DNA from: Dioscorea cayenensis subsp. rotundata
Lineage: Eukaryota; Streptophyta; Magnoliopsida; Dioscoreales; Dioscoreaceae
Direction of reading: 5' to 3'
Assembly: GCF_009730915.1 (NCBI RefSeq)
Contig: NC_052481.1
Span: 20,124,461-20,188,460 of the forward strand
Length of the DNA stretch: 64,000 nucleotides
Made by a program: the position numbers and the translations under genes. Below the pieces are notes generated by a model. That model was not told the origin of the DNA, made no database searches, and saw nothing but the letters and a program-made list of their open reading frames with translations. Below, piece by piece: positions 13,401 through 24,404 of the stretch; the first letter of the stretch is position 1, and every line of letters begins with the position of its first letter.

Positions 13401-14341
13401 GAATAATTTTTTACTAGGGGAGCACGAGGAACCAAAAATATTGGTGCTTTGATATTGATGAGGCCTTCCAAAAACTGCACAATTTCTAAATCTACTTTGC
13501 AATGGCAATCATTGAGCTAAACAACAATAGCATGGTAGATCATAATTGTGCACAGGACAAATCACAGACTATGAAAACAAATAATTAGGTTCTCCTTTAA
13601 AATATTTGGTTGTCTACCAAACCTCAAAAGCAAAACAAAAAGCATATCTCGAATCAAGATGCACGCTTGACAATTTATAGGAATTCAGCAAACTTTACAA
13701 CAAATAGCATACTTGAATAAGTGATAGCCACATGAATGTCAATGATGAACAGCGGGAATAACAAAACTCCACGTACCTTTCGACACCCACTGAGCTTCTT
13801 CTTCAAAATTTGTCCAGGAGTAAGCTAAAAATTAAAAATCAGAACTTTCAGATTAAAATGCCAAATCAAGAAAAGCAGAGACTTATTTTTAATTGTACCT
13901 CAACCGCATCAAATTCCTTCACACTGGCCTCAGTCGAGGGGCTCTCATCCACAGAAGGAACCGAATTAGACGGGGCACGACGATCACTCGCTGCCTGAGA
14001 ATCCCTCCGCTTCGGCACATTCCGCCGCCGCCCACCAGCCGGCGGTCTCAAAAACTTCCAGGCAAAAACAACCGTGATGGCCAACCCCGCGAGCGCACCA
14101 AGCGATCCAGCGTTCTAATTAACCAATCAAAAGTAAGAACCCACAAACCCTAAATCAACCATCACTCCCTCCCTCAATTGTCAAAATCAAAAACAAAAAC
14201 ACAAAAGATTGAATTAGGGGTTCGAATGATCGGCACCTTATGATTCAACAAAAGGGCAAAGATCTCCGAGACTCTGCGATTGAGACGATCGGCAAGCCTC
14301 CGAATGAGACTTAAGGCCTGATCCGCGTGGGCTTCCGACAT
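10416..14341 (-). CDS. PEX22: Peroxisome biogenesis protein 22 (PEX22), frame broken in exon 6
   Basis: Eight exons: 14341-14237, 14114-13899, 13824-13777, 12451-12395, 12306-12205, 11330-11264, 10719-10618 and 10523-10416 (TGA). PEX22 is the peroxisomal membrane anchor for the ubiquitin-conjugating enzyme PEX4, which recycles PEX5. Visible features are an N-terminal helix, one membrane segment (GSLGALAGLAITVVFAWKF, exon 2) with basic residues after it, and a cytosolic part containing LTPGQILKKKLSGCRK and VLFCSTEIGRSSFVRQLE. Both match plant PEX22 as I remember it. Exon 6 is 67 nt. Exons 1-5 and 7-8 are all phase 0, so exon 6 should be 66 nt and read ...GGLVKDK|VLFC. An extra base in the C-run at 11280-11282 (GGGCC on the minus strand) shifts the frame and gives a stop at the start of exon 7. 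This is an assembly indel or a recent null allele. The corrected length would be about 281 aa. Confidence 0.85.
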
Positions 14342-14851
14342 GGGCTAGGGTTTGTGATTCCAATTGGGAACCCTAGATTGAGGAAAAGAGGCGTGAGGAC
14401 TATGCGCGAAGGGGAGAAGACTCAACTTCTCGAGGACGTGGTCTCGGACGAGAGAGACGAAGGCAGCCACGGTGACGCCCTTATAATGCTCTCTAACTAT
14501 TTTCTTAATTATTTATATTGTTAATATTATTATGATGATATATATAAATCTATACATACTGTTAAAATAGATGTATAATCTACTCCAAGAGTATTTTAAA
14601 AGGAATAATTTTAATTTTTTTAATTACATTTAAGTTTTTATTTATATTACTTATAATATTAATAATTGAAAAACATTAATTACACCTAATTGTTTATGTA
14701 ATAAATATCCATAAACCTTTGAAATCCAAAATATAAAATAGTTTTTATGATAGGAATTGTTTAATTATATTATTTTATATATGATATTGCCTCACAAAAT
14801 TTTAAAAACTCCAATGCGGGGAAAATGCTTAGTAGATATATATATATATAT

Positions 14852-15074
14852 GGAAAAAGATCAGTAAGTCTCTAAATTTGAAATCTATGGATGTTTTAAA
14901 TCTAAGCCGTTAGATCATCATCCGTTGTACACCTTTTTTTTACTGTTAATGATCAACACTGAGAACATGGTTTCTACAATTTATAATGATAAGAGCCGTC
15001 AGATTAACATCCGATGGCTATTGTGGACATCTCTAGATTTAAAATCTAGGGACGTCCCTAGATGATGGGTCCTC
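14852..15074. mobile_element. Micron-like short hairpin element, family A copy 1
   Basis: Flanked by (TA)n on both sides. It begins ...AAGTCTCTAAATTTGAAATC and ends with the near-inverted TTAAAATCTAGGGACGTCCC followed by GATGGGTCCTC. The interior has GCCGTTAGATCATCATCCG and a TTTACTGTTAATGATCAACA-like tract. It has no coding potential. The arrangement resembles rice Micron elements, which sit in (TA)n microsatellites (family knowledge). Confidence 0.6.
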
Positions 15075-15088
15075 TATATATATATTAT

Positions 15089-15340
15089 AGGAAAGGATTA
15101 TCTAGGTAAGTCCCTAGATTTGAAATTTAGAAATGTTTTAAATCTAAGACGTTGAATCATCATTTAAAGGTTGTTTGTTTATATAAATATTGTACAACTT
15201 TTTATTTTATTTTATGATTATTGTACTAGAACGCAGTTTCTACCGTTCATAATGATAATAGTTATCGGATTACCATCCGATGGCTACTGTGGGCATCCCA
15301 AGATTTCAAATCTAGGGACTTCCCTAGATGATGGGTCCTC
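15089..15340. mobile_element. Micron-like short hairpin element, family A copy 2
   Basis: Same order of landmarks as the copy at 14852: AAGTCCCTAGATTTGAAATT at the left, a diverged ACGTTGAATCATCA block, CAGTTTCTACCGTTCATAATGA in the middle and CTAGATGATGGGTCCTC at the right. It is bounded by TA repeats. Confidence 0.6.
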
Positions 15341-15360
15341 ATATATATATATATATATAT

Positions 15361-15607
15361 AACCATTCCTCTATGGACGTTATAGAAAAAAAAATCTAAA
15401 GATGTCCATTATCAGCCATTGGATCAAGATCCAATGGCTAACATTGATGAATAGTAGTTACTATGATAACATGTACAGTAATTACTGTTTGAAACATGAC
15501 AATGAACAGTAATAAAGTTCATCAATGTCGGGCATTGGATTGTGATCTAACGGCTGATAATTGGACGTCTCATAGATTTCTTATCTATGGACGTCCATAG
15601 AGAATGT
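15361..15607. mobile_element. Micron-like hairpin element, family B copy 1
   Basis: Arms of roughly 110 bp are inverted copies. The left arm has CTCTATGGACGT..., GATGTCCATTATCAGCCATT and ACATTGATGAA. The reverse complement of the right arm has CTCTATGGACGTCCATAG, GACGTCCAATTATCAGCC and ACATTGATGAAC. The left arm also holds a 26-bp palindrome centred near 15424 (CCATTGGATC/GATCCAATGG). It is flanked by (TA)n on both sides; a second copy lies at about 57097-57273. Confidence 0.7.
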
Positions 15608-15609
15608 AA

Positions 15610-15612
<3 letters not shown>

Positions 15613-15650
<38 letters not shown>
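15613..15650. repeat. (TA)n microsatellite
   Basis: About 19 uninterrupted TA units lie between two hairpin elements. Confidence 0.95.
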
Positions 15651-15653
<3 letters not shown>

Positions 15654-15918
15654 AAAACATCATCTCAGGGACGTCCTAGATTTCAAAATCTAGTGGGATG
15701 TTTTTAAATCTAAGCTCGCTGGATCATCATCCGACTAGTTGATTGATTATATCAACATCAGACACCTTTTTCACCTGCTCACTGATCATCGGACAACACT
15801 CGTAGTAACGTGGTTTTCTACTGTTCACAATGATAAGAGCCGTCAGATTTTCATCTAATGGCTATTATGGACATCCCTAGATTTGAAATCTAGGGGCGTC
15901 CCTAGATGATGGGTTCTC

Positions 15919-15919
<1 letters not shown>
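15651..15919. mobile_element. Micron-like short hairpin element, family A copy 3
   Basis: Left end GGGACGTCCTAGATTTCAAA; right end TAGATTTGAAATCTAGGGGC then CTAGATGATGGGTTCTC. It shares the interior AGCCGTCAGAT tract with copy 1. It is flanked by (TA)n. Confidence 0.6.
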
Positions 15920-15956
<37 letters not shown>

Positions 15957-15959
<3 letters not shown>

Positions 15960-16222
15960 AGGTTCTCTGTGGACGTGCATAGACGTCCACAGAGAGCTAC
16001 AGTAATGCTAACCTTTAGCTACAGTGAGAGCTAATCTTAGATTAATGAGTTCATTAGTTTTAATTTTGTTTTTACTGTGCATCCCACTTTTCACTGTGCT
16101 ACTGTTCATAAGCACAGTAATTCTGTTCATTGAATAGTGTCCGACCGTTGGATCGAAATCCAACGGTCCAAAGCAACGTTCACAGATTTTTAATCTGTGA
16201 ACGTGCATAGAGGATTGATCCT
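15957..16222. mobile_element. Micron-like hairpin element, family C
   Basis: Begins with a palindrome (CTCTGTGGACGT ... ACGTCCACAGAG) and ends with GTTCACAGATT/AATCTGTGAAC. Near 16143-16166 a perfect palindrome ACCGTTGGAT CGAA ATCCAACGGT is present. Flanks are (TA)n and (GA)n. It carries the ACGT-core terminal theme of the neighbouring families with a different interior. Confidence 0.55.
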
Positions 16223-16264
16223 TATATATATATATATATATATATTATTAGATATTAACTTGGC

Positions 16265-16365
16265 AAAGAGTTAGTACCATTAGTAGTCCAGTGGATTTTC
16301 ATCTCAACAATGAGTGTGCAGGGTCATGGTTAAAACTCTATGCATGTAGATATTGTAGAGTGTTG
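16265..16365 (+). repeat. Possible old tRNA-derived SINE fragment
   Basis: TAGTCCAGTGG resembles an RNA polymerase III A box. About 40 nt later GGTCATGGTTAAAACTC resembles a decayed B box. No target duplication was found, so this is weak. Confidence 0.3.
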
Positions 16366-17411
16366 TTCACTCGCTATCACTGGACTTGATATTGTTAAGT
16401 GTTATTCATTCGTTGCATGTTAGGTCCTTTGTGGAAGAGTCATATATATCAGCTTTGGCATATGTGGCATAGTTTTGATCTTATAGTATACTGTTTTACT
16501 CATTGTATGTTGGGTCCCATGTAGAATGAGTTGTATTTGCCATCTCTCATGGGTTGTATGGTATAGAAGATTTATCATTGTGGGGTTATAGTCCATGATA
16601 TATCATCTTGAGTGTAAATGATATGCTCTAATTATCCCGTGTGTTAATCTGTCTCACATGATAAATTATTAAGAAATCGTTAAGCCATAATAACTAATAT
16701 ACTTTTTGTACCTATTTATCTCTTTCATGACAATTTTTGTATATGTATACATACACACGGTTGGACGTTGATAAATATGAGAAAAATAAAGATTAAATGC
16801 GCCTATTTTTATAAAATCATTTTTATTGTCATACATATATAAGGAACTTTAAAGGGATTTTTTTTTTTACATATTTATATATCTTACATATGTAGGTGGA
16901 AAATATCAAAATATAAATTTATGTTATTAGTAACCATGTTGTACAACTATTAAAATATAATATAGTTATACAATTTTCAATGGATTTGGTATTCAACCAT
17001 GCCGAACACATGGCAAAATTTGGCAGGCAATTCACATTTCACAATACTTTTAAAAAGAATATATTGCCTGTCATTCTCCATAAAATTGTATAATTTTATA
17101 ACATCAATGCAAAAGAAAAAAAAAAAAGAGAAAAATATGTGTGTATATATATTATATATATTAATGACGTTGGTCTCAAATACATCTAGCAAAGTATAGA
17201 AGATCTAGTCTGATATAGCACACGATATAACATCTAAACACAAATTAAATTTTAATCTAATTAATTTTAATCCAAAAAGTGAACCCTGGTTAAAAAGGCT
17301 TTTATGATTTGAAACTTTGATATTGTTCAATTGGTTTTTTTTTCCTTAGGAGAACATCAATAAAAGAAATGTATTTAAGTATCACTGACGTAAACAACAG
17401 AAGATAAGTCA

Positions 17412-18411
17412 NNNNNNNNNNNNNNNNNNNNNNNNNNNNNNNNNNNNNNNNNNNNNNNNNNNNNNNNNNNNNNNNNNNNNNNNNNNNNNNNNNNNNNNNN
17501 NNNNNNNNNNNNNNNNNNNNNNNNNNNNNNNNNNNNNNNNNNNNNNNNNNNNNNNNNNNNNNNNNNNNNNNNNNNNNNNNNNNNNNNNNNNNNNNNNNNN
17601 NNNNNNNNNNNNNNNNNNNNNNNNNNNNNNNNNNNNNNNNNNNNNNNNNNNNNNNNNNNNNNNNNNNNNNNNNNNNNNNNNNNNNNNNNNNNNNNNNNNN
17701 NNNNNNNNNNNNNNNNNNNNNNNNNNNNNNNNNNNNNNNNNNNNNNNNNNNNNNNNNNNNNNNNNNNNNNNNNNNNNNNNNNNNNNNNNNNNNNNNNNNN
17801 NNNNNNNNNNNNNNNNNNNNNNNNNNNNNNNNNNNNNNNNNNNNNNNNNNNNNNNNNNNNNNNNNNNNNNNNNNNNNNNNNNNNNNNNNNNNNNNNNNNN
17901 NNNNNNNNNNNNNNNNNNNNNNNNNNNNNNNNNNNNNNNNNNNNNNNNNNNNNNNNNNNNNNNNNNNNNNNNNNNNNNNNNNNNNNNNNNNNNNNNNNNN
18001 NNNNNNNNNNNNNNNNNNNNNNNNNNNNNNNNNNNNNNNNNNNNNNNNNNNNNNNNNNNNNNNNNNNNNNNNNNNNNNNNNNNNNNNNNNNNNNNNNNNN
18101 NNNNNNNNNNNNNNNNNNNNNNNNNNNNNNNNNNNNNNNNNNNNNNNNNNNNNNNNNNNNNNNNNNNNNNNNNNNNNNNNNNNNNNNNNNNNNNNNNNNN
18201 NNNNNNNNNNNNNNNNNNNNNNNNNNNNNNNNNNNNNNNNNNNNNNNNNNNNNNNNNNNNNNNNNNNNNNNNNNNNNNNNNNNNNNNNNNNNNNNNNNNN
18301 NNNNNNNNNNNNNNNNNNNNNNNNNNNNNNNNNNNNNNNNNNNNNNNNNNNNNNNNNNNNNNNNNNNNNNNNNNNNNNNNNNNNNNNNNNNNNNNNNNNN
18401 NNNNNNNNNNN
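17412..18411. other. Assembly gap (1000 N)
   Basis: Exactly 1000 consecutive N, the usual placeholder for a gap of unknown size. Flanking sequence on both sides is AT-rich non-coding DNA. Confidence 0.99.
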
Positions 18412-18774
18412 AAAGATTGAGAATTTAACTCTCAATATATTGATTGAGATGTAAATAAAATTATTTTATGTTATAAAATGGCAATGTTATCAAAAGAACA
18501 AAGCAACAACAAAGTTGCACCATGACTTAATAAATCTTAAATTTTTATTATATAAGACAAATTAATATACGGAGACAATAAATGTCAAATATATGTGCTT
18601 AAAAAAATATATTAAAGACTCATAACTCTATAATAGTAAAATTTTCTACCATGCAACTTTCAAAGGATGATGAAAGCACACAAAAAAAAAAACTCATATT
18701 AGATCTGGTGGACTGTGTTCTATAATACTTTAAAATCAATAAACAGTATATGAACAATAGTGATATAGTACTTG

Positions 18775-18870
18775 GGCGCAGCCGTGGGATTTTGACTTCG
18801 TACCTGTCCATCAGGTGCCAAATAATGCCTTACCACTTGCACTAAACAAGTGTTGCCCGGCTTAAATAAG
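18775..18870 (-). repeat. Possible old tRNA-derived SINE fragment
   Basis: On the minus strand GTGCAAGTGGTAAGGC (A-box-like) is followed about 40 nt later by GGTACGAAGTC (B-box-like) and CCCACGGCTGCGCCC. The block is more GC-rich than its surroundings. No clear target duplication is seen. Confidence 0.35.
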
Positions 18871-19011
18871 CTGGATATATGTGAGGATTTATTAAAAAAT
18901 AACATTTAAGCCAAAAAAAATAAAATAAATAAATAGAGAACTTTTATTTATATATACTGTTTCAATCTGAAATGATCCAAGACCACTCGTCGAACATGTT
19001 ACGTGCATGGC

Positions 19012-21162
19012 ATGGCGTCGCCATCTCACTCGTTGTTCTTCAGCTGCGAAGCTCCCCTCGCTTCGCTCGCCACTCTCATCTCCAAATCCATCTCTCCGAA
19101 CATCCGCAAAGCTCGCCAGCTCCATGCTTTCATCCTCACCTCCACTCCACCATGCTCTTCTCCATTCCTTAACAACAATCTCCTCTTACTCTACTCCAAA
19201 TGCGGCTCCTTTTCGGACGCCCGCAAACTGTTCGACAGAATGCCCACAAGAAGTGTTGTGTCATATAATACCATGATCTCCTCCTACTCCAGAGACTCTC
19301 GGCACACCGTCGCCGCCTTCAACCTCTTCCGTCACCTCTTCGTCGTTGGCCTCAATCCTAATGCTTCCACTTTCTCGAGTCTCATACTTGCTGCTCATGC
19401 TTTCCGCGGTTTATCCACTGGTGCTGCCATCCATTCATTGGTCATTGGTTCGGGTTTTTTGAACAATGTATGTGTCCAGACCACGCTTCTTGGGTTCTAC
19501 TCTGAATGCGGGAGGTTGAAAGATGTTGACTTTATATTTAGTGAGATGGTTGACAAGGATGTTATTGCCTGGAATTCTGTGATTTTTAGTCATGTGAAGA
19601 ACGGTAGCGTTGAACAGGGATTGAGATTGTTTTCCAGCATGATTGGGGATGGTTTGTTACCATCAAACTGTACTTTTTCTACTGTTTTGAGTGCTTGTGG
19701 AAAAGTTGGAGACTTGATTAAAGGTCGGCTTGTGCATGGGCTGGTGATCAAATCTGAATGCCCACATGATTTACGGTTGCATAATGCATTGCTTGATATG
19801 TATTCGAGCTGTGGCGACAATGGATCAGCAATATCTGTTTTTGAGAGAATAGAGAAGCCAGACTTGGTTTCATGGAATTCGGTGTTAGCTGGGTATTCTG
19901 ATGCAGGTGATGGTCAGATGGCAATGCGTGTGTTTGTTCAATTACAAGAGATGTCTCGGTATGGAGGACTGGTTCCGGATGAGTATACTTTTGCAGCTGT
20001 TGTTACTGCTACTGCAGCATTGCCTTCGATTTGTTATGGCAAAGCTTTTCACGGGCAGGTTACTAAAGCAGGTCTGGAGGATAGTGTTTTTGTTGGAAAT
20101 ACGTTAATTGGTATGTACATTAAGAATGATGAGCCACATTCAGCTCGGAAGTTGTTCAACTCCATTCAGGAAAAAGATATTGTACTATGGACAGAAATGA
20201 TTGTAGGACATTCAAGATTGGGTGAGGGTGAATTATCCCTTAGGTACTTTTATTATATGCTAGATGGAGGATATAAAGCCGACAGCTTTGCGTTTAGTGG
20301 TGCTTTGAATTCATCAGCTGACCTTGCAGCACTGCAGCTAGGTGAAACAATACATTCCATGGTGGTGAAGACAGGATATGAAGTGAACTTTTGTGTTAGC
20401 GGAAGCCTGGTTGATATGTATGCCAAAAATGGTGATCTTGAAGGAGCTCATTCTGTGTTTCAGATGATCATGAAACCTGATTTGAAATGCTGGAATTCAA
20501 TGATTGGAGGATTTGGTAATCATGGACATGCTATGCGAGCCTTTGAGCTTTTCAATGAGATGGTGCGGCAAGGGCTGCAACCTGATCATGTTACATATGT
20601 CTCTTTGTTATCAGCCTGTGGTCATTGTGGCTTTGTTGAGAGAGGAAGGTTCTATTGGTTTTGCATGACGTGTGATGGAATTATGCCTGGGATTAAGCAC
20701 TATACTTGCATGGTTAGCATGCTGAGTCGAGCTGGGCTATTGTTGGAAACAGAAGAGTTGATTATGAAATCACAGTTTGAGAGCTCTCCTGAGATGTGGA
20801 GAATATTGTTGAGCTCATGTGCTACTTTTAGGAACTTGGATATGGGCATCCGTGCAGCAGAGCGGGCTTTAATATTAGAACCAGAGGACAGTGCAACATA
20901 CATATTGCTTTCTAATCTTTATGCTTCTGTCGGCAGGTGGGATGAGGTGGCTAAAATGAGAAAAAAGATCAGAGAATTAATGCTGGAAAAAGAACCTGGT
21001 TTAAGCTGGATAGAAATAAAAAACAGAACCCATGTATTCTCTGCTGATGATGAATCTCACACTCAGATAGATGATTGCCGAAATGAACTAATGAGACTAC
21101 AAGGAAACTTGAAGGACCTGGGAACATGTGAACAATTTTTGTTTGACATTTTATTAGATTAG
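19012..21162 (+). CDS. Pentatricopeptide repeat protein, PLS class, E/E+ subgroup
   Basis: A single uninterrupted exon of 716 aa, starting at the first in-frame ATG (MASPSHS...). Tandem PPR motifs in P-L-S order cover residues ~50-590; typical blocks are FLNNNLLLLYSKCGSFSDA, KDVIAWNSVIFSHVKNG and PDLVSWNSVLAGYSDAGD. E and E+ motifs follow (ILLSSCATFRNLDMG, YILLSNLYASVGRWDEV, GLSWIEIKNRTHVFSADD). The protein then ends without a DYW deaminase domain. PLS-E proteins bind organellar transcripts one base per repeat and usually take part in C-to-U editing, often recruiting a DYW partner in trans. Layout and wording resemble Arabidopsis At3g50420, but orthology is not proven. The intronless structure is normal for this family. 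A mitochondrial or plastid location is inferred. Confidence 0.93.
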   Translation: MASPSHSLFFSCEAPLASLATLISKSISPNIRKARQLHAFILTSTPPCSSPFLNNNLLLLYSKCGSFSDARKLFDRMPTRSVVSYNTMISSYSRDSRHTVAAFNLFRHLFVVGLNPNASTFSSLILAAHAFRGLSTGAAIHSLVIGSGFLNNVCVQTTLLGFYSECGRLKDVDFIFSEMVDKDVIAWNSVIFSHVKNGSVEQGLRLFSSMIGDGLLPSNCTFSTVLSACGKVGDLIKGRLVHGLVIKSECPHDLRLHNALLDMYSSCGDNGSAISVFERIEKPDLVSWNSVLAGYSDAGDGQMAMRVFVQLQEMSRYGGLVPDEYTFAAVVTATAALPSICYGKAFHGQVTKAGLEDSVFVGNTLIGMYIKNDEPHSARKLFNSIQEKDIVLWTEMIVGHSRLGEGELSLRYFYYMLDGGYKADSFAFSGALNSSADLAALQLGETIHSMVVKTGYEVNFCVSGSLVDMYAKNGDLEGAHSVFQMIMKPDLKCWNSMIGGFGNHGHAMRAFELFNEMVRQGLQPDHVTYVSLLSACGHCGFVERGRFYWFCMTCDGIMPGIKHYTCMVSMLSRAGLLLETEELIMKSQFESSPEMWRILLSSCATFRNLDMGIRAAERALILEPEDSATYILLSNLYASVGRWDEVAKMRKKIRELMLEKEPGLSWIEIKNRTHVFSADDESHTQIDDCRNELMRLQGNLKDLGTCEQFLFDILLD

Positions 21163-23140
21163 GTAAAGTAACAAGGGAGTAGCAATTCAAAGGTGAATTA
21201 TTTTTGCAAAACTCGTGGCATTTATAATCTATTTTTAAAGTCCTTTGGCTTCTCTATTGAACGGAGATTTTTTTTTCCCTTTCCTGCAGAATGTGATGGA
21301 AAACAATTTGGATGTTCACATGTTAATATTTGATTAACATAGCCATCAATCAATACTTAGAATCTGAAAGGTAGAACTTTTTTCCCTTGCAAAAGCTAAT
21401 ATGACTGTTTGATGGAGCAAATATTCTGCACTTCTAGTCGTACAATCTTTGGATTCTGCTTTCGAACCACTATTCTGCTAATGAACCTGCTTAGGTTTCC
21501 CTTTTGAACAACTAAAACAAGAATATTATGCATCTTTAATTGTTTTTTTCTGTGATTTTATCTGAATCTTTGGCTACCTGCAAATAAGCTGAAAACCTCA
21601 GCACATTTCATTGTTGCTTTATTTTTCCAATCGCATCATAGTATCAAAACTTGTTTCAGACTGCATCCAGGCCCCTGATGCATTTCTTCAGCATTATAGG
21701 CTCTTGTTTTTAAGCAGCTTTCCACAGGAGCTTATTTATCGTCGAATTCATGATTGATATTAGCCATATGTGAAAGCAGTCTTGGCATACATATTTGTCT
21801 AGATTTCAAGGAAAATAAATATCATCTCCACGTGCAGGGGCAATGACGGATAGTATATTTTCCAATAATTTTCCTCTTCACGCTGCCCTTTATGTCTTTG
21901 CTAGTATATCTTTTTGTGCTGTTTTTGGATCTATTTTCTTATTTTTATTGGAAACTAAGATGTTGAATACCTACCTTATAATTAATTCATAGTGATCAAC
22001 CTGTCAATACTGATTCACGAGCTCATATCTATTTACAGGTTAATTATCGACACAGATCTGAGTGGATGAAATCAAACTGTCAGCTGTTTACAGCATATAT
22101 TATAATTTAATAATCCACCACATAAACACTGAATCATGCAAGATAGAGCTTGAAAGCTGTGTCCAACTTTGTGATCAAATTTACATCTTCTGTATGTCTA
22201 AATGATATGGAAAAGGCATGCCCTCATGAGATGTTCTGAAAACAACTAGAGCTAGCTGTGCCCTTCATAATGAATATATTTAGGCTGTTAACCTTTCATG
22301 AAAAACAAGAAGGTTTTGCAGGTGAGCAGGTTTAATTTTTATTGTCATTATCATTGGCACAAGAGGAATGTTAAGGTTATCTGATATAACGAATTGTTTT
22401 GTTATGTTTATTGTTTTGTGATTCTATCACAATCAAGAAAGCTAACTTATCCAGGTGGTGAAGTGTCAAGGTGTATGAACACAACCATATCTTATGCTAA
22501 GGAATGGCAGTTTGATGTAACTGTAGAGGAGGAAAAAAAAATTGAGTCCTCGAGCTCCTTTTTCAACTTATTGGACGTACGGGTGCGTGTTCACACTTTA
22601 ACTTCTAATTCTTGAATTGTACAGCTGCAAATTATCTGGAAGATTTTACTGACCGACTTTTTTATTATGTTGTCATAAGATTTGGACATGTAGAGAAAAG
22701 ACAAAACCTTCATGTTTACTTTTCATCTCATTCATTTAGCACACACAATTTAATTCTAAGCTAGAGGTTCCACTCGTCATTGTTTCTTTATACATCACAT
22801 CATTGTTTTATTACAGAAATGTTCTACATTTATGGCACCATAATTATTATTGGCTTCATTTTAGTTTATTTTTGAATCTTTTGCAAGCTTTCTACCCTTC
22901 AAACCTACTTGTGAATTCACATCAAGACCAGACTGAATTTGTAGAAGAGATATGTCACTTCAAACGAATGGCAAACTAATCAACTTGCTCCATTTTAAAC
23001 TGAAATATGAGGTGTATAGGTATATATATCAAAAAGAATAAAATTAACACTGTTTTATTCACTGTCCCTTGAATTTCCATGTATATATTTTATTCTCTCT
23101 AGTATACAAGTTTTTATATGTAGATTAGCATTCTTCTGTT
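21163..23140. other. Intergenic spacer, PPR gene to GA 2-oxidase
   Basis: About 2 kb of convergent intergenic DNA that must hold the 3' UTRs of both neighbours. I see no exon-like stretch or element with clear ends. Confidence 0.5.
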
Positions 23141-24330
23141 CTATCTCAGAAATCTTGGAAGCCCAACTTTTTTCCCAGTTTGCTTGACATCCTCCTGCAC
23201 CTGCTTCCTGAACTCACCAAAGGTGAAGATCTTATAGAGTGATACCTCTGTGCAGTTCCCTATTGTTGAATCATATGACGGGCAAAGGAAATAGGCCATG
23301 GAATATCTTTCCAGCTTTGCATTGGGCATCACTTTGTGCTCAACACTCTTGTATATGTCATTGCTCCATGCCTGCTAGCACAGGAAATACATCAGAAAAC
23401 TAACGATATAAAGAGCTAAATTGTTCATATTGTCAAAGTCTTCACAAAGAATGGTCAAGCTAAATCACCTGAAAGAGATCTCCGATGTTTACAATGAGTG
23501 CATTTGGATTCGGTTTGACAGCCACCCATTGTGAGTCTTTCATTAACTGCAGGCCTCCGACTTGGTCTTGGCAGAGGATGGTGAGGAAATCACTGTCAGT
23601 GTGAGGCTGCAAACCGAATGTTTCTGGTGAGAACGAGCATGGCGGATACCGGTTCAGGCGAAGGAAACACGTGCTTTTGTTGCAGCTCTTAGCGAAGCAA
23701 TGCCCAGGATAGCCGAGGTTCTCAGCCAGAACTCCGGCAAGAGTGTGAGCAAGCTCAGACATTGCATCCGCAATGAGTTCCATCACCTCTCTGTTCAATT
23801 TTGAAGGCCATCAGATATCAAATTCAGATGAGAGCAAGTTTGAGAGAATTACGGTTACGGTACCTGAGATGTTCGAATTCCCTGTTGCAACTATCCACCT
23901 TAGAGATCATGGCAAGAGGAACATGAAAAGCTTCTGACCATGAGAACTGATCAAGAGACGTGGCGGATGGAGTACCCCATCTATATGAATCATTTAAGAG
24001 CTTAGAGCTGACTTTCTGCTCAAATGGCACCTCAAAGAGTTTCTTTTGCTCTTTTCTCATCTCTGCAAGGAGCTCGAGGCTCACACCATGATTCAGAACT
24101 TGGAAAAATCCCCACTCCGAAGATGCTTTAGCAATCGTCGCTATGCATGTTGTCCTCTCAGCCTTGTTCCCACTCCTCAGGCCTCTCAGATCAATCAAGG
24201 GAAGCTCACATTCCTCCACAACTTGATGCTGTTGTTTCTCTCTCAATTGGTTAATTTCCGAAGAGGCCTTGAATATAGATTTATAATGTTCTAAGAAAGG
24301 CGGCTCAGAAGCAGTCTTTCCGGAAACCAT
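23141..24330 (-). CDS. GA2ox: Gibberellin 2-beta-dioxygenase, C20-GA type (GA2ox8-like)
   Basis: Three exons (24330-23864, 23790-23469, 23371-23141) give 339 aa, the usual length for this class. It is a 2-oxoglutarate/Fe(II) dioxygenase with the DIOX_N domain in exon 1 (CELPLIDLRGL ... GFFQVLNHG). The jelly-roll core holds the iron triad H219-x-D221 (LQPHTDSDFLTIL) and H275 (SVEHKV), and the 2-oxoglutarate-binding R285-x-S287 (ERYSMAYF). The wording (FLRLNRYPPC, WVAVKPNPNALIVNIGDLFQ, AWSNDIYKSVEHKV) fits GA 2-oxidases, and the overall text is closest to the class that deactivates C20 gibberellins (GA12/GA53). It would act in the cytosol to lower bioactive GA. A good TATA box lies 67 nt upstream of the ATG. 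The C20 assignment is by memory of the subfamily and needs a tree. Confidence 0.88.
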
Positions 24331-24396
24331 AATTGTTCTTTATGAAGTTCAGAAATGAAGAATGTGCATGGAGGCTTTTCCTCACACTAATGCCAC

Positions 24397-24404
24397 TATT
24401 TATA
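24397..24404 (-). promoter_or_regulatory. TATA box of the GA 2-oxidase gene
   Basis: TATAAATA on the minus strand lies 67 nt before the ATG, so transcription would start about 35-40 nt before the ATG. An RY-like CATGCA lies just upstream. Confidence 0.65.

Noticed and set aside
13151-13480. 109-aa minus-strand open frame inside PEX22 intron 3
   Set aside because: No family recognised, no splice relation to PEX22 exons, and intronic position. It could be a decayed element, but I cannot support that.
17302-18435. Apparent 377-aa minus-strand open frame
   Set aside because: Almost all of it is the 1000-N gap; the real sequence at its edges has no coding character.
19003-19011. GTG start upstream of the PPR ATG
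   Set aside because: Nuclear plant genes start at ATG; the ATG at 19012 is in the same frame only three codons later.
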